64,000 nt of DNA, taken from assembly GCF_000964005.1 (NCBI RefSeq), contig NZ_JXYP01000041.1, positions 30,692 through 94,691 of the forward strand, written 5' to 3'. The DNA comes from Williamsia herbipolensis (GTDB taxonomy: Bacteria; Actinomycetota; Actinomycetes; Mycobacteriales; Mycobacteriaceae). The position numbers were made by a program, and so were the translations under genes. Below the pieces are notes generated by a model. That model ran no database searches. It was not told the DNA's origin and worked only from the letters and a program-made list of their open reading frames with translations. The first letter of the stretch is position 1, and each line of letters starts with the position of its first letter. This document shows, one piece after another, positions 1 to 8,749 of this stretch.

Positions 1-47
1 CCGAAGAACCCGCCGACCGCGCCGGCCCCGACGACGAGTGTGCGCAC
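1..47 (-). CDS. Partial N-terminus of a ketopantoate-reductase-like (ApbA/PanE) protein
   Basis: Only the first 15 or so codons are inside the window; the gene runs off the left edge. Read on the minus strand from a GTG at 47, the protein begins VRTLVVGAGAVGGFFG. This is the glycine-rich Rossmann dinucleotide loop (GxGxxG) at the extreme N-terminus that is typical of the 2-dehydropantoate 2-reductase family. The start lies 5 bases after the stop of the yqgE-like gene, so the two are probably co-transcribed. Other Rossmann oxidoreductases cannot be excluded from so short a piece. Confidence 0.55.
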   Translation of the reverse strand, partial: MRTLVVGAGAVGGFF

Positions 48-52
48 GCCCG

Positions 53-715
53 TCAGTTCCGGCCGACGTCGATGGGATGGCTCGCGAGGAGGGGGAGCGG
101 CCACGGCTGACGACGCAGCACGTCGGCGAAGACATCGGACCCGGCCGGAGCGATCAGGTCACCCGGCAGCGCCGAGGCGACCAACCACGAATCGTGGCGG
201 AGCTCGTCGTCGAGTTGGCCGATCCCCCAGCCCGAGTAGCCGGCGAACACACGGATGCCCTCGAGGACCTCGGTGAGGTACTCGGGTTCGGCGTCGAGGT
301 CGACGAGCACGACGCGACCGTCGACCGGCCGCACCCCGACGACGGTGTCGACATCGACGCCACGCCGCACCACACCCAGGCACAGCGCGGAGTCCTGTTT
401 GACCGGACCACCGATGAACACCGCGGGCGGCGCCGCAGCCATGTCGGTCCAGCGCGGCAGGAGGTTGTGGACGGCGGTCTGACTCATCCGGTTGACCACC
501 ACCCCGAGGCTGCCCGCGTCGTTGTGTTCGACGATGTAGATGACCGACCGCCGGAACGTCGGTTCGGTCAGGGTGGTCGCCGCGATCAACAGGCTGCCCG
601 CGCGAATTCGCCCTGCCTCCACGGTGTCCCAGCTCGCGTCGAAACCCTCACCGACCGCGTCGTGTTCGCGCGAACCCTCACCGGGAACGTCCTCGGGGTC
701 ATCTGACCTGGCCAC
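53..715 (-). CDS. YqgE/AlgH family protein (UPF0301)
   Basis: A 220-residue protein with the hallmarks of the YqgE/AlgH family. The core begins AGSLLIAATTL (about residue 39), followed by FRRSVIYIVEHNDAGSLGVVVN and a GGPV segment near residue 101. The C-terminal part contains FAGYSGWGIGQLDDEL, which is highly characteristic. No signal peptide or membrane segment is visible, so it should be cytoplasmic. The family's biochemical role is not established; AlgH was linked to alginate regulation in Pseudomonas. The start is a GTG, with an N-terminal acidic extension of about 35 residues. It is divergent from the MFS gene and lies upstream of the partial oxidoreductase. Confidence 0.9.
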   Translation of the reverse strand: MARSDDPEDVPGEGSREHDAVGEGFDASWDTVEAGRIRAGSLLIAATTLTEPTFRRSVIYIVEHNDAGSLGVVVNRMSQTAVHNLLPRWTDMAAAPPAVFIGGPVKQDSALCLGVVRRGVDVDTVVGVRPVDGRVVLVDLDAEPEYLTEVLEGIRVFAGYSGWGIGQLDDELRHDSWLVASALPGDLIAPAGSDVFADVLRRQPWPLPLLASHPIDVGRN

Positions 716-852
716 GACTCCATCATGGCACGCGCGGCCGTCGGGGGCGGTCGGCTCGCACGTCCCGGGCGATCTCGGAGTTCGTCGGTTCCGCGCCGGC
801 GATCGTCAGGATTCTCACAGCTCGTGGCCCCGCACCCCGGCGGCGCGGTTTG

Positions 853-858
853 TACTCT
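853..858 (+). promoter_or_regulatory. -10 element TACTCT of the MFS gene (leaderless)
   Basis: TACTCT is preceded by TG (extended -10 form). It is followed by 7 bases and then the GTG at 866, so transcription probably starts at the start codon itself. Confidence 0.5.
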
Positions 859-865
859 CGGTCGA

Positions 866-2272
866 GTGAGCTTTCTGCGCGCCTTCCACGGCCGCCCCGG
901 ACTGGGGCGGTTGCTGGCCGTGCGCCTGAGCAGCCAGGTGACCGACGGGCTGTTCCAGGCCGCGCTCGGCGGCGCGATCCTGTTCAACCCCGAGCGGCAC
1001 GCCGACCCGTTGGCCGTCGCCGGTGGGCTCGCGGTCCTGCTGCTCCCGTATTCGGTGATCGGGCCCTTCGCCGGTGCACTCCTCGATCACTGGGATCGGC
1101 GGACGGTACTCATCTGGGCCAACATCGCGCGCGCCTTCCTCATCGGCGCGGTGGCGGCGTCGATCGCGGTCGGCGCCCCCGACACCGTCGTGTTGATCGC
1201 CGCGCTCGTGGTGACCGGGGCCAGTCGGTTCGTGGCCAGCGGTCTGTCCGCCGCACTACCGCATGTGGTCGACCGCGAGGCCCTCGTCGGCATGAACGCC
1301 TTTTTCACCACCATCGGCTCGGGTGCTCTCGCCGTCGGTGCCGGGCTCGCCATCGGGCTGCGGGCGGTCTTCGGATCCGACAACTCCGGCAGCGCCGCCA
1401 CCACCCTGGGCGCGGTGGTGATCGCGCTGCTCGGCGCCTTCCTGGCCGTCGGCTTCGCACACCTCGCCCTCGGTCCCGACCATCCCGACACCGAGGGCGC
1501 CCCGGTCAGCGCCGCGCACCCGCGCGGTCCGGCGATGCGCGCGGTGGCCGTGGGACTGATCCACGGTGCGCGCGCGGTCGCCCGGGCACGCGGGGTGTCG
1601 GGTGCGTTGACGGCGATCGGTGCGCACCGGCTGGTGTTCGGTCTGAACACGTTGATGCTGCTGGTCCTCACGCGGCACTCCACCCTCGGCGGCGGCATCG
1701 CCGGCGTCGGTCTCGTCGCGGCGATGACCGCGATCGGCATGTTCTTCGCCGCCATCCTCACTCCCATCTCGGTGGCGCGGTGGGGTCGACGCACCACGCT
1801 GTACGTGGCGTTGTCGGTCGGTGTGGTCGCCGAACTGACCCTGCTGACGTTCAACGGCATCGTGATCTGTGCCGCGGCGCTGGTGCTGGGGTTGATCGGG
1901 CAGATGGCCAAGTTGTGCGGCGACGCGGCCATGCAGATGGACACCGACGACGCCGTCCGGGGCCAGGTGTTCTCGTTCCAGGACGCGATCTTCAACGTCG
2001 CCTACGTGGCCGCGGTGACCGTGGCGGCGTTGGTGATCGCCGACAACGGGCACTCACCCGGACTGCCCGCCGCCGGCGCGGTGATCTACCTCGTCGCACT
2101 CGTCGCCGTCCGGGCCGTCTACTCGCCACGGCGCCGGTTCGCCGATGATCCCGCAGCTCACCGTGCCGCCGCCGAGTCGGCAGCGGGGCCCTCGAACCCG
2201 GACTGTCCGCGCAGCGCCCAGGTGTCGGCGACACCGTCGGCGTCGGCGTCGATCACCACCCCGTCGAACTGA
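866..2272 (+). CDS. Major facilitator superfamily transporter
   Basis: A 468-residue polytopic membrane protein with about 11-12 hydrophobic helices in two halves separated near residue 210-240, as in MFS drug/H+ antiporter-like exporters. The N-terminus (SFLRAFHGRPGLGRLLAVRLSS) precedes helix 1, and WDRRTVLIWANIARA is a typical loop 2-3 segment. Frame upstream of 866 stays open, but GTG 866 is preferred: the hydrophobic region starts right after it and a -10 hexamer sits 7 bases upstream. The substrate is not evident. The C-terminal tail is hydrophilic, and its last 115 bases overlap the convergent Asp-rich gene. Confidence 0.8.
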   Translation: MSFLRAFHGRPGLGRLLAVRLSSQVTDGLFQAALGGAILFNPERHADPLAVAGGLAVLLLPYSVIGPFAGALLDHWDRRTVLIWANIARAFLIGAVAASIAVGAPDTVVLIAALVVTGASRFVASGLSAALPHVVDREALVGMNAFFTTIGSGALAVGAGLAIGLRAVFGSDNSGSAATTLGAVVIALLGAFLAVGFAHLALGPDHPDTEGAPVSAAHPRGPAMRAVAVGLIHGARAVARARGVSGALTAIGAHRLVFGLNTLMLLVLTRHSTLGGGIAGVGLVAAMTAIGMFFAAILTPISVARWGRRTTLYVALSVGVVAELTLLTFNGIVICAAALVLGLIGQMAKLCGDAAMQMDTDDAVRGQVFSFQDAIFNVAYVAAVTVAALVIADNGHSPGLPAAGAVIYLVALVAVRAVYSPRRRFADDPAAHRAAAESAAGPSNPDCPRSAQVSATPSASASITTPSN

Positions 2273-2898
2273 CGGTCTCCGTCGAGATCGATCAGCACCC
2301 GTACCGGCTGCGGGTCGTCGGAGCCCGCGAACACCAGTCCGACCGTCGAGCGGCCGGACGCATCCGGGTCGACGATCCGGTCGTCGGAACGACCGTCCCC
2401 GTCGAGATCGCGACGATCATCGGGCGCGGCCTCGGCCGCCTCGGGCTCCGGTGCCTCGACCGAGGCGGGCGGGGTCGACGGTACGGCCGCCTCGGTCGGC
2501 GGAGCGGTCGGTCCGGCCCCGACGTGGGCGTCGTGGACCCGGTGGTCCCACAGACCGCGACCGGTGTCGGAGTAGAACCGATCGGGATCGTCGCCGCCGA
2601 CGTCGAGGGCCGCGAGATCCACACGACCGTCCCCGTCGGAATCCCACATCGCGTCGTCGCGGAGGCCGTCACCGTCGAAGTCGACGGTGACCGCGTCGGG
2701 CACGCCGTCGCCGGACAGGTCCCGGTCGGCCGGTGACGACCACTCGGTCGCGGCACCGTCGCCCGTCCCGAACGAGTAGGTGAGCAGGGGATGCACGTGC
2801 TGCGCCGACGCATCCGCACCGTGGGCCGTGGGATCGGTCGGGTCGTCGAACGCGAGATCGTCTGCAGTGAGATGGTCTGGGGCGCCGAGGAAGTCCAT
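2158..2898 (-). CDS. Asp-rich protein with DxDxDG calcium-binding-like repeats
   Basis: About 246 residues. It carries several copies of an acidic repeat of the form DxDGDG, for example DFDGDGLRDD, DSDGDGRVDL, DLDGDGRSDD and DADADGVADT. These resemble the calcium loops of EF-hand, dockerin or thrombospondin type 3 repeats. They form two clusters, one before and one after a Pro/Ala/Glu-rich linker. There is no signal peptide, so on sequence alone it is cytoplasmic. ATG 2898 is chosen (product begins MDFLGAPDH); a GTG at 2934 would add 12 residues, and neither has a strong ribosome binding site. Its 3' end overlaps the MFS gene on the opposite strand. Function is unknown. Confidence 0.6.
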   Translation of the reverse strand: MDFLGAPDHLTADDLAFDDPTDPTAHGADASAQHVHPLLTYSFGTGDGAATEWSSPADRDLSGDGVPDAVTVDFDGDGLRDDAMWDSDGDGRVDLAALDVGGDDPDRFYSDTGRGLWDHRVHDAHVGAGPTAPPTEAAVPSTPPASVEAPEPEAAEAAPDDRRDLDGDGRSDDRIVDPDASGRSTVGLVFAGSDDPQPVRVLIDLDGDRQFDGVVIDADADGVADTWALRGQSGFEGPAADSAAAR

Positions 2899-2997
2899 GG
2901 CGCTATGACGTTCGTGGCCCGCCGCCGGTTCCACTGTTCACGGGAAGCCGTCGGTTCCGGCCGAGACGGGCCCGCCGATCGCCTCGGTCCCGACGGG

Positions 2998-3003
2998 TAG
3001 CGT
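2998..3003 (+). promoter_or_regulatory. -10 element TAGCGT of the egtE-like gene
   Basis: TAGCGT lies 29 bases before ATG 3033. The expected leader of about 22 bases contains a GAAAGG Shine-Dalgarno-like sequence. Confidence 0.35.
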
Positions 3004-3032
3004 GACACTCGCTTCGTCGGCGAAAGGCCCTC

Positions 3033-4124
3033 ATGTACATCAGCGAACTGGGCGAGATGTGGCATCGCGCCCGCGTGGAGCCGCGCACGGTGCATCTGGA
3101 CTCCGCGGCGGCGTCACGATCCTCGAACGCCGTCATCGAGGCAGTGACCGCGCATCTGTGGCGCGAGTCCGAACGCGGCGCCTACATCGCCGCCGAGGAG
3201 GCCGCCGACCAGGTGGCGCGGTGCCGCCGTGACATCGCGGCGATGGTCGGCCACGACGCCGACGAACTCGCGTTCCGCGAGAGCGCTCTCGCGGCGTTGC
3301 GCGCGCTGCTCACCTACTGGAACCTGCCGATGTCGGCCACGGTGTGGGTCTGCCCCAACGAGTACGGCCCAAACCTCGACCAGTTCGAGCGACGCGGGTA
3401 CGCGGTCCACACGATGCCGTCCACCGACGTGTACGGCCGGGTCGATCTCGACGCCCTCGAGAACATGCTGCAGTTCGAACAACCCGACGTCATCCACGTC
3501 TGCCATGTCGGGTCGCACAGCGGGATCGTGCAGCCGGCGGCGAAGATCGTCGAGTTGGCGCATCGCGCGGGTGTCCCGGTGGTCGTCGACGCCGCGCAGG
3601 CCCTCGGCCAGGTCGACTGTGTGACCGGTGCCGACATCGTCTACGGCACCAGCCGCAAGTGGATCGCCGGTCCGCGCGGCGTCGGATTCCTCGCCGTACG
3701 CGCCGATTCGCTGCGGCCGGTCGAGATCGAGAGCTCCGAGGCGTTCATCGCCGGCCGTATCGGCCTGGGTGTGGCCGTGCAGGAGTTGGCCAGCTTCGGT
3801 CTCGAGCGAGTGCGCCGCGAACTGGCGGCCATCGGAAGACACACACGCGAACGACTCCACGGCGTGGGCAGCTGGGAACTGCTCGAACCCATCGACGAGC
3901 CGTCGGCGATCGTCACCCTGGCACCGCCGCCGGGGTGGGGACCCGGTGATGTCGCCGGAGCACGAGAACGACTGCGCTCCTTGGGGATTCTGACCACCTG
4001 CGCCGAATCGTGGCGGGCGCCGCTGTTCACCGAACAGTCCGTGCTGCGGATCAGTCCGCATCTCGACGTACAGCGCGAGCACCTCGACACCCTCGCCACC
4101 GAGCTACGGGGCATGGGCTACTGA
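3033..4124 (+). CDS. egtE: Class V aminotransferase-fold PLP enzyme, EgtE-like
   Basis: A 363-residue fold-type I PLP enzyme of the class V family. VVDAAQALGQVDC (about residue 186) supplies the conserved Asp. YGTSRKWIAGPRGVGFLAVR (about residue 207) carries the PLP lysine and is very close to mycobacterial EgtE, the C-S lyase that makes ergothioneine from hercynylcysteine sulfoxide. The ending around LRISPHLDV is also EgtE-like. None of egtA-D is adjacent, so the ergothioneine role is inferred from resemblance; an isopenicillin-N-epimerase-like or desulfurase-like role remains possible. A GAAAGG ribosome binding site precedes ATG 3033. Confidence 0.7.
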   Translation: MYISELGEMWHRARVEPRTVHLDSAAASRSSNAVIEAVTAHLWRESERGAYIAAEEAADQVARCRRDIAAMVGHDADELAFRESALAALRALLTYWNLPMSATVWVCPNEYGPNLDQFERRGYAVHTMPSTDVYGRVDLDALENMLQFEQPDVIHVCHVGSHSGIVQPAAKIVELAHRAGVPVVVDAAQALGQVDCVTGADIVYGTSRKWIAGPRGVGFLAVRADSLRPVEIESSEAFIAGRIGLGVAVQELASFGLERVRRELAAIGRHTRERLHGVGSWELLEPIDEPSAIVTLAPPPGWGPGDVAGARERLRSLGILTTCAESWRAPLFTEQSVLRISPHLDVQREHLDTLATELRGMGY

Positions 4125-4149
4125 CACGCGCCTGCCGGCGGGATCGGTC

Positions 4150-5877
4150 TCAGCGGGATCGCAACGTCGTCAACACATCCCGGTGGGTGATCCAGCCGAC
4201 GACACGATCGTGATCGGCGTCGAGCACCGGTAGTCCGGTACCCGCATAGTCGACCATGGCCTCCAGCGCCTCGTCGAGCGTGCTGTCGGCGGTGACGGCC
4301 TCCGGTAGCTCGGCGATCTGCGCGACGGTGACCGCACGCGCGGAGGGGAGCTGCATCGCCTCGGCGATGCCCCGCGCACTCACGCACCCGCGGTAGAGAC
4401 CTCCCTCATCGACCACCGGGACCAGGGATCGGTCGGAATCGGCGAGGATTCCGGCCGCGGCCTCGAGATCGGTGTCGTCGGGAACGGGATCAGGCGCCGG
4501 TCCGACCGCACGCCCGATGGTCTGTCCCTCGAACGGGTCGGGGTGGACCGCCTTGTCGATGTCGATACCGCGCCGCAACAGCTTTCGCGTGTAGATGGTG
4601 TCCTTCGAGATGAGCTGACTCACCCCGGCCGACATCGCCACGGCCAGCATCAGCGGCAGGATGATGCTGTACTCGCCGGTCAGCTCGAACAGGATGATCA
4701 CGGCGGTGATGGGAGCCCGCGTGGCCCCACCGAGCGCCGCGCCCATGGCCACCAGGCCGTAAGCCCCTGCGCTGACCACGATCCCGGGCGCGATGTCGTG
4801 TCCGACGGCCCCGAACGCGCTGCCCGCCATCGCCCCGATGAACAGCGTCGGCGCGAACACACCGCCGGAACCGCCGATGCCGATGGTGAGGCTGGTGGCC
4901 GCGATCTTCGCGACCAGCAACAGCAGGAGGAACCCGATGACGTACTTGCCCTCCACGGCGTTCTGGAGGATCGGGTAGCCGACGCCGTACATCTGCGGGA
5001 CCGCCAACAGCACGGCCCCGAGCACGAGCCCGCCCACCGCCGGCCGTGCCCACTCCGGCCACCGCCACACCCAGTCACAGAGATCCTCCACCAGGTAGAG
5101 CACCTTCGAGAACAGCACACCGACGGCGCCGACGACCACGCCGAGCACGATGTAGAGCCCGTACTCGGCCGGGTTGTGCACGGTGAACGCGGGCAGCGAC
5201 AGGAACGGGTCGTCACCCAGCACCGCGCGGGCGAGCAGGCTCGCCGTCACGCTCGAGAGGACCACCGCACCAAAGGATTCCGCGGCGAAGTCCCGGAGGA
5301 TCAGTTCGAGCGCGAAGAACGGACCGGCCAGGGGAGCGTTGAACGTGGCGGAGATTCCGCCGGCGGCACCGCACGCGACGAGCACCTTGAGGCGGTCGGA
5401 GTCGACGCGCGTCCACTGGCCGAGGCCGGAGCCGATGGCCGAACCGATCTGGACGATGGGTCCCTCCCGGCCCACCGATCCACCGCCGCCGATGCACAGG
5501 GCGGAGGCGAGCGCTTTCACCAACGCCACCCGCGGGGCGATCCGCCCGCCGCGTTGGGCCACGGCGTACATCACCTCGGGGACACCGTGTCCTTTCGCCT
5601 CGGGGGCGAAACGGTAGACGAGCGGTCCGTAGACGGCACCCGCGATCATCGGCGCCAGGAGCAGGAACCACATCCCCAGACCCGGGAAATCCGGGCTGCC
5701 GACGCGGCCCGCGTCAGAGAAATCGTCGGTCCCGGTGAACAGCCAGGTGATCGAGGTGATGAGCCACCGGAATGCCACGCTGCCCAGACCGGTACCGAGA
5801 CCGATGACGACCGCGAGCGGGACGAGCGCGGCGCGTTCGGTCCGGAACCATCGGCTCAGCGACATCGGGATCGTCAT
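4150..5877 (-). CDS. ClC-family chloride channel/antiporter with C-terminal CBS pair
   Basis: A 575-residue protein. The membrane domain (about 1-420) contains the ClC signature GSVGREGPIVQIG, including the gating glutamate expected of H+/Cl- exchangers. It also has GIGGSGGVFAPTLFIGA, another conserved ClC segment. Residues from about 440 to the end form two CBS modules (ILADSDRSLVPVVDEGG and LDADHDRVVGWITHRDVL), which usually bind adenosine nucleotides and regulate transport. ATG 5877 follows directly after an alternative GTG at 5880. It converges on the egtE-like gene with 25 bases between stops. Confidence 0.92.
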   Translation of the reverse strand: MTIPMSLSRWFRTERAALVPLAVVIGLGTGLGSVAFRWLITSITWLFTGTDDFSDAGRVGSPDFPGLGMWFLLLAPMIAGAVYGPLVYRFAPEAKGHGVPEVMYAVAQRGGRIAPRVALVKALASALCIGGGGSVGREGPIVQIGSAIGSGLGQWTRVDSDRLKVLVACGAAGGISATFNAPLAGPFFALELILRDFAAESFGAVVLSSVTASLLARAVLGDDPFLSLPAFTVHNPAEYGLYIVLGVVVGAVGVLFSKVLYLVEDLCDWVWRWPEWARPAVGGLVLGAVLLAVPQMYGVGYPILQNAVEGKYVIGFLLLLLVAKIAATSLTIGIGGSGGVFAPTLFIGAMAGSAFGAVGHDIAPGIVVSAGAYGLVAMGAALGGATRAPITAVIILFELTGEYSIILPLMLAVAMSAGVSQLISKDTIYTRKLLRRGIDIDKAVHPDPFEGQTIGRAVGPAPDPVPDDTDLEAAAGILADSDRSLVPVVDEGGLYRGCVSARGIAEAMQLPSARAVTVAQIAELPEAVTADSTLDEALEAMVDYAGTGLPVLDADHDRVVGWITHRDVLTTLRSR

Positions 5878-5989
5878 CACGTCGTAGCCGACAATTCGGA
5901 CAGCACAACAGGTTCGGCGATGTCACCATGGCGCGATTCCATCGTCCGAACGTATCGCTCCGACGCACCTGCCCCGCGCCGACCCGGTG

Positions 5990-7018
5990 TCAGGCCGGTG
6001 TCAGCTCCAGCATCGAGATCTCCGGCGGAGCACCCACGCGCACCGGCGGACCCCACGCACCAGCTCCGCGCGTCGTGTAGATCGTCGTGTCGCCGATGGT
6101 GTCGAGGCCCTCGACCGTGGGCTGCTGCAGCGGCACGAGATACCGCAGCGGCCAGATCTGCCCGGCGTGCGTGTGACCCGACACCTGCATGTCGACATCG
6201 GCGGCCGACGCCTCGCGCGCCTGCAGGGGCTGATGGGCGAGGAGCAGGACGAAGCGGTTCGGGTCGCGTCCGGCGAGTGCGGCGGCGAGGTCGGGTTCGT
6301 AGGGGCGCGGCGCGGTCGCGTCGTTGATGCCGGCGACGTCGATCTGCGCACCGTCGCGCGTCACCGTGGTCCGCTCGTTGCGGAGGACGGTGACCTCCAA
6401 CGTCTCCCACAGGTCGAGCCAGCGTCCGCCGTCGTCGGCGTAGAACTCGTGGTTGCCGCTCACGGCGAACACACCGAGTGGCGCGGAGAGGTCACGCAGC
6501 GGCGTGAGGTCACCCCCGACGTGCTCGACGGTCCCGTCGACGAGGTCGCCGCCGAGGACCACCATGTCCGGACACAGGCTGTTGATGCGATCGACCACCT
6601 CGCGGACGAAACCCACCCCGCGCGACGGTCCGGCGTGCAGATCCGACACCAGCGCCACCGACGTGCCGGCGAAGCCCGCCGGTAGGCGGTCGAGGGCGAC
6701 CGTCGTCCGGGTGACGCGCGGATGCGCCGCCTCGACCAGGCCGTAGGCGACGGTCGCCACCGATGCAACCACCACCACGGCCGAGCCGATGCGGTTGGCG
6801 CGCAACCGCATCGACGTGCTGTCACCTGTGCGGCCGATGTGTACGAGTCGCACGCCCAGAGTGACGACACCGAGGACGACGGTGCCGAGCAGCAGATAGA
6901 GCACGACCGCCATCCACGTCCATCCCGCGAAGGCGGGCCACTGAGACCACGCCGGGTCGAACACCGAACCGGAGCCGAACCCGATCAGCGCGAGGGCTCC
7001 AGCGACCACGAGGACCAC
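5990..7018 (-). CDS. Membrane-anchored metallophosphoesterase
   Basis: A 342-residue protein with four N-terminal transmembrane segments (within about 1-105) and a calcineurin-like phosphoesterase domain. The metal-binding blocks are in order: VSDLHAG (about 124), GGDLVDG, SGNHEFY and, near the C-terminus, SGHTHAGQIWP. This arrangement matches the YkuE/YaeI-like integral-membrane phosphoesterases. The substrate is unknown. GTG 7018 is the first possible start after an in-frame stop. The gene sits between the ClC and GlsB-type genes with no evident operon link. Confidence 0.88.
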   Translation of the reverse strand: MVLVVAGALALIGFGSGSVFDPAWSQWPAFAGWTWMAVVLYLLLGTVVLGVVTLGVRLVHIGRTGDSTSMRLRANRIGSAVVVVASVATVAYGLVEAAHPRVTRTTVALDRLPAGFAGTSVALVSDLHAGPSRGVGFVREVVDRINSLCPDMVVLGGDLVDGTVEHVGGDLTPLRDLSAPLGVFAVSGNHEFYADDGGRWLDLWETLEVTVLRNERTTVTRDGAQIDVAGINDATAPRPYEPDLAAALAGRDPNRFVLLLAHQPLQAREASAADVDMQVSGHTHAGQIWPLRYLVPLQQPTVEGLDTIGDTTIYTTRGAGAWGPPVRVGAPPEISMLELTPA

Positions 7019-7162
7019 GTCGACGACCCGTACCGTGAGACCGAGCGTTCAAACCATGAGCACTTCTCCGCCCGTGCATAACCACCGCACGCGCGTCCGC
7101 TCCATCCGTGAACACCAGACCGAGGAGTCACCATCAGCACAACCGCAGTCGCCGTCGAGATC

Positions 7163-7438
7163 TTGGCGGAACGTTCCACCACCACGACCAGTGTCGGCAT
7201 CATCGGCTACATCATCATCGGCGGACTCGCCGGCTGGATCGCCAGCAAGTTCATGGGTACCGACGCTCAGATGGGCATCGTCCTCAACGTCGTCGTCGGT
7301 GTCATCGGCGCGTTCCTCGGCGGGTTCCTGCTGAGCTTCGCCTTCGACACCGCAAGCGGCGGTTGGTTCTTCACCTTCCTCACCGCACTCCTCGGCTCGG
7401 TGATCCTGCTCTTCATCGTCAAGCGTCTCCGCAAGTAG
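7163..7438 (+). CDS. GlsB/YeaQ/YmgE family small membrane protein
   Basis: A small, very hydrophobic protein (91 residues from TTG 7163) with three membrane helices. Helix one contains IIGYIIIGGLAGWIASKFMG, typical of the GlsB/YeaQ/YmgE (transglycosylase-associated) family, whose members are often stress induced. The start is uncertain. A clean GAGGAG Shine-Dalgarno at 7122-7127 has perfect spacing to an in-frame ATC at 7133, which would give an N-terminus STTAVAVEILAERS. No in-frame ATG or GTG exists between them, so either TTG 7163 without a good ribosome binding site or an ATC start is used. Confidence 0.8.
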   Translation: MAERSTTTTSVGIIGYIIIGGLAGWIASKFMGTDAQMGIVLNVVVGVIGAFLGGFLLSFAFDTASGGWFFTFLTALLGSVILLFIVKRLRK

Positions 7439-7441
7439 CTC

Positions 7442-8671
7442 CTACTGCAGGCGCCTGGTGGCCTGCTTGACCAGTCCGCCACCGATGATCAGGCGTTGGA
7501 TCTCGCTGGTGCCCTCGTAGAGGCGCAGCAGCCGGGCGTCGCGGAAGATCCGTTCGACGACGACGCCCCGCATGTATCCGGCACCGCCGTGCACCTGCAC
7601 GGCGGTGTCGGCCACCGTGCCGAGCATCTCGGTGCAGAACAGCTTCGCCATCGACGGGGCGATCCGCCGGTCGGTCTCGGCCACCCACTGTCGTGCGGCC
7701 TCCCGCACGATGGTCCGCCCCGCCATCACCTGCGTGGCCATGTCGGCGATCATCGCCTGCACCAACTGATTGCTCCCGACGGGTGTGCCGCCCTGGGTGC
7801 TGATCGCCGCCGAGGTCACCGACTCATCCAGCGCACGCTGCGCCTGGCCCACCGCGACCGCAGCGATGTGGATGCGGCCCCGCGCGAGGATGGTCATCGC
7901 CGCCCGATAACCCACGTCGGCGTCGCCACCGACCAGGGCTTCCGCCGACACCCGCACCTCGTCGAAATGCACCGTCGCCGTGAGGGAACCCTCCTGGCCC
8001 ATCTTCTTGTCGGCCGGTGCCACACTCACACCCTCGGCGTCTGCGGGCACCAGGAACACCGCGATCCCCGGCCCCTCGGCGTCGGCGTCGCGGTAGCGCG
8101 CGAACACGACGAACAGGTCGGCGGTGGGGGCGTTGGTGATGTACCGCTTCTCGCCGGTGAGCACCCATTCGTCACCATCGGCGACGGCCTTCGTGCGCAG
8201 TCCGGCCGGGTTCGATCCGGCGCCGTCCTCGGTGAGGGCGAACGACGCGACGACCTCGCCGGAGGCGATCTTCTCGAGCCATGTCTTCTTCTGCTCATCG
8301 GTGCCGAACTGCACCAGCACCTGACCGGCGATGCCGTTGTTCGTCCCGAACATCGACCGCAGCGCGAGGCTGGTGTACCCGAGCACCTCGGCCAGGCGCA
8401 CCTCCTGCGCGAGGTCGAGACCGAGGCCTCCCCACTGCTGGGGGATCGCGAACCCGAACAGTCCGAGATCGCGCGCGGCCTGCCGCAGATCGGCGGGGAT
8501 CTCGTTGCCGTCGGCGATCTCCTGCTCACGGGGGATCACCTTCGTGCGGATGAACTCCTCGGTGGTGGCGAGGATCTGTCCGAGTTCCTCGGCGTCGACC
8601 TCGGCGCCCGACACGGCGAGGTCACCGGCTCCGGGGCCGTCGATGGTGGGGCCGACCTGCGTTGTCGTCAT
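7442..8671 (-). CDS. Acyl-CoA dehydrogenase
   Basis: A 409-residue flavoprotein of full family length. The N-terminal helical domain contains PQQWGGLGLD. The middle beta domain has FALTEDGAGSN, the FAD/substrate segment, followed by KRYITNA. The C-terminal domain ends with VHGGAGYMRGVVVERIFRDAR and LYEGTSEIQ, where the Glu of YEGT is the expected catalytic base. It should oxidise an acyl-CoA at the alpha-beta bond; chain specificity cannot be read. ATG 8671 is chosen because a -10 hexamer lies 6 bases upstream; the frame continues 11 codons further. It converges on the GlsB gene with 3 bases between stops. Confidence 0.92.
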   Translation of the reverse strand: MTTTQVGPTIDGPGAGDLAVSGAEVDAEELGQILATTEEFIRTKVIPREQEIADGNEIPADLRQAARDLGLFGFAIPQQWGGLGLDLAQEVRLAEVLGYTSLALRSMFGTNNGIAGQVLVQFGTDEQKKTWLEKIASGEVVASFALTEDGAGSNPAGLRTKAVADGDEWVLTGEKRYITNAPTADLFVVFARYRDADAEGPGIAVFLVPADAEGVSVAPADKKMGQEGSLTATVHFDEVRVSAEALVGGDADVGYRAAMTILARGRIHIAAVAVGQAQRALDESVTSAAISTQGGTPVGSNQLVQAMIADMATQVMAGRTIVREAARQWVAETDRRIAPSMAKLFCTEMLGTVADTAVQVHGGAGYMRGVVVERIFRDARLLRLYEGTSEIQRLIIGGGLVKQATRRLQ

Positions 8672-8677
8672 CGGTCC

Positions 8678-8683
8678 AGCGTA
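8678..8683 (-). promoter_or_regulatory. -10 element TACGCT of the acyl-CoA dehydrogenase gene (leaderless)
   Basis: On the minus strand TACGCT is followed by six bases and then ATG 8671, the spacing expected for a leaderless transcript. Confidence 0.45.
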
Positions 8684-8749
8684 GGTCGCCGCCCGCTGTG
8701 TCACACCGGGTTCGGGGCCGGTCGGGGGTCGATCCTGTCGGGGGGTCGA

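Noticed and set aside
4543..6327. Long plus-strand open frame (594 codons) opposite the ClC and phosphoesterase genes
   Set aside because: It is His/Arg/Gln-rich with no domains and lies antisense to two clear genes; it is a GC-bias shadow.
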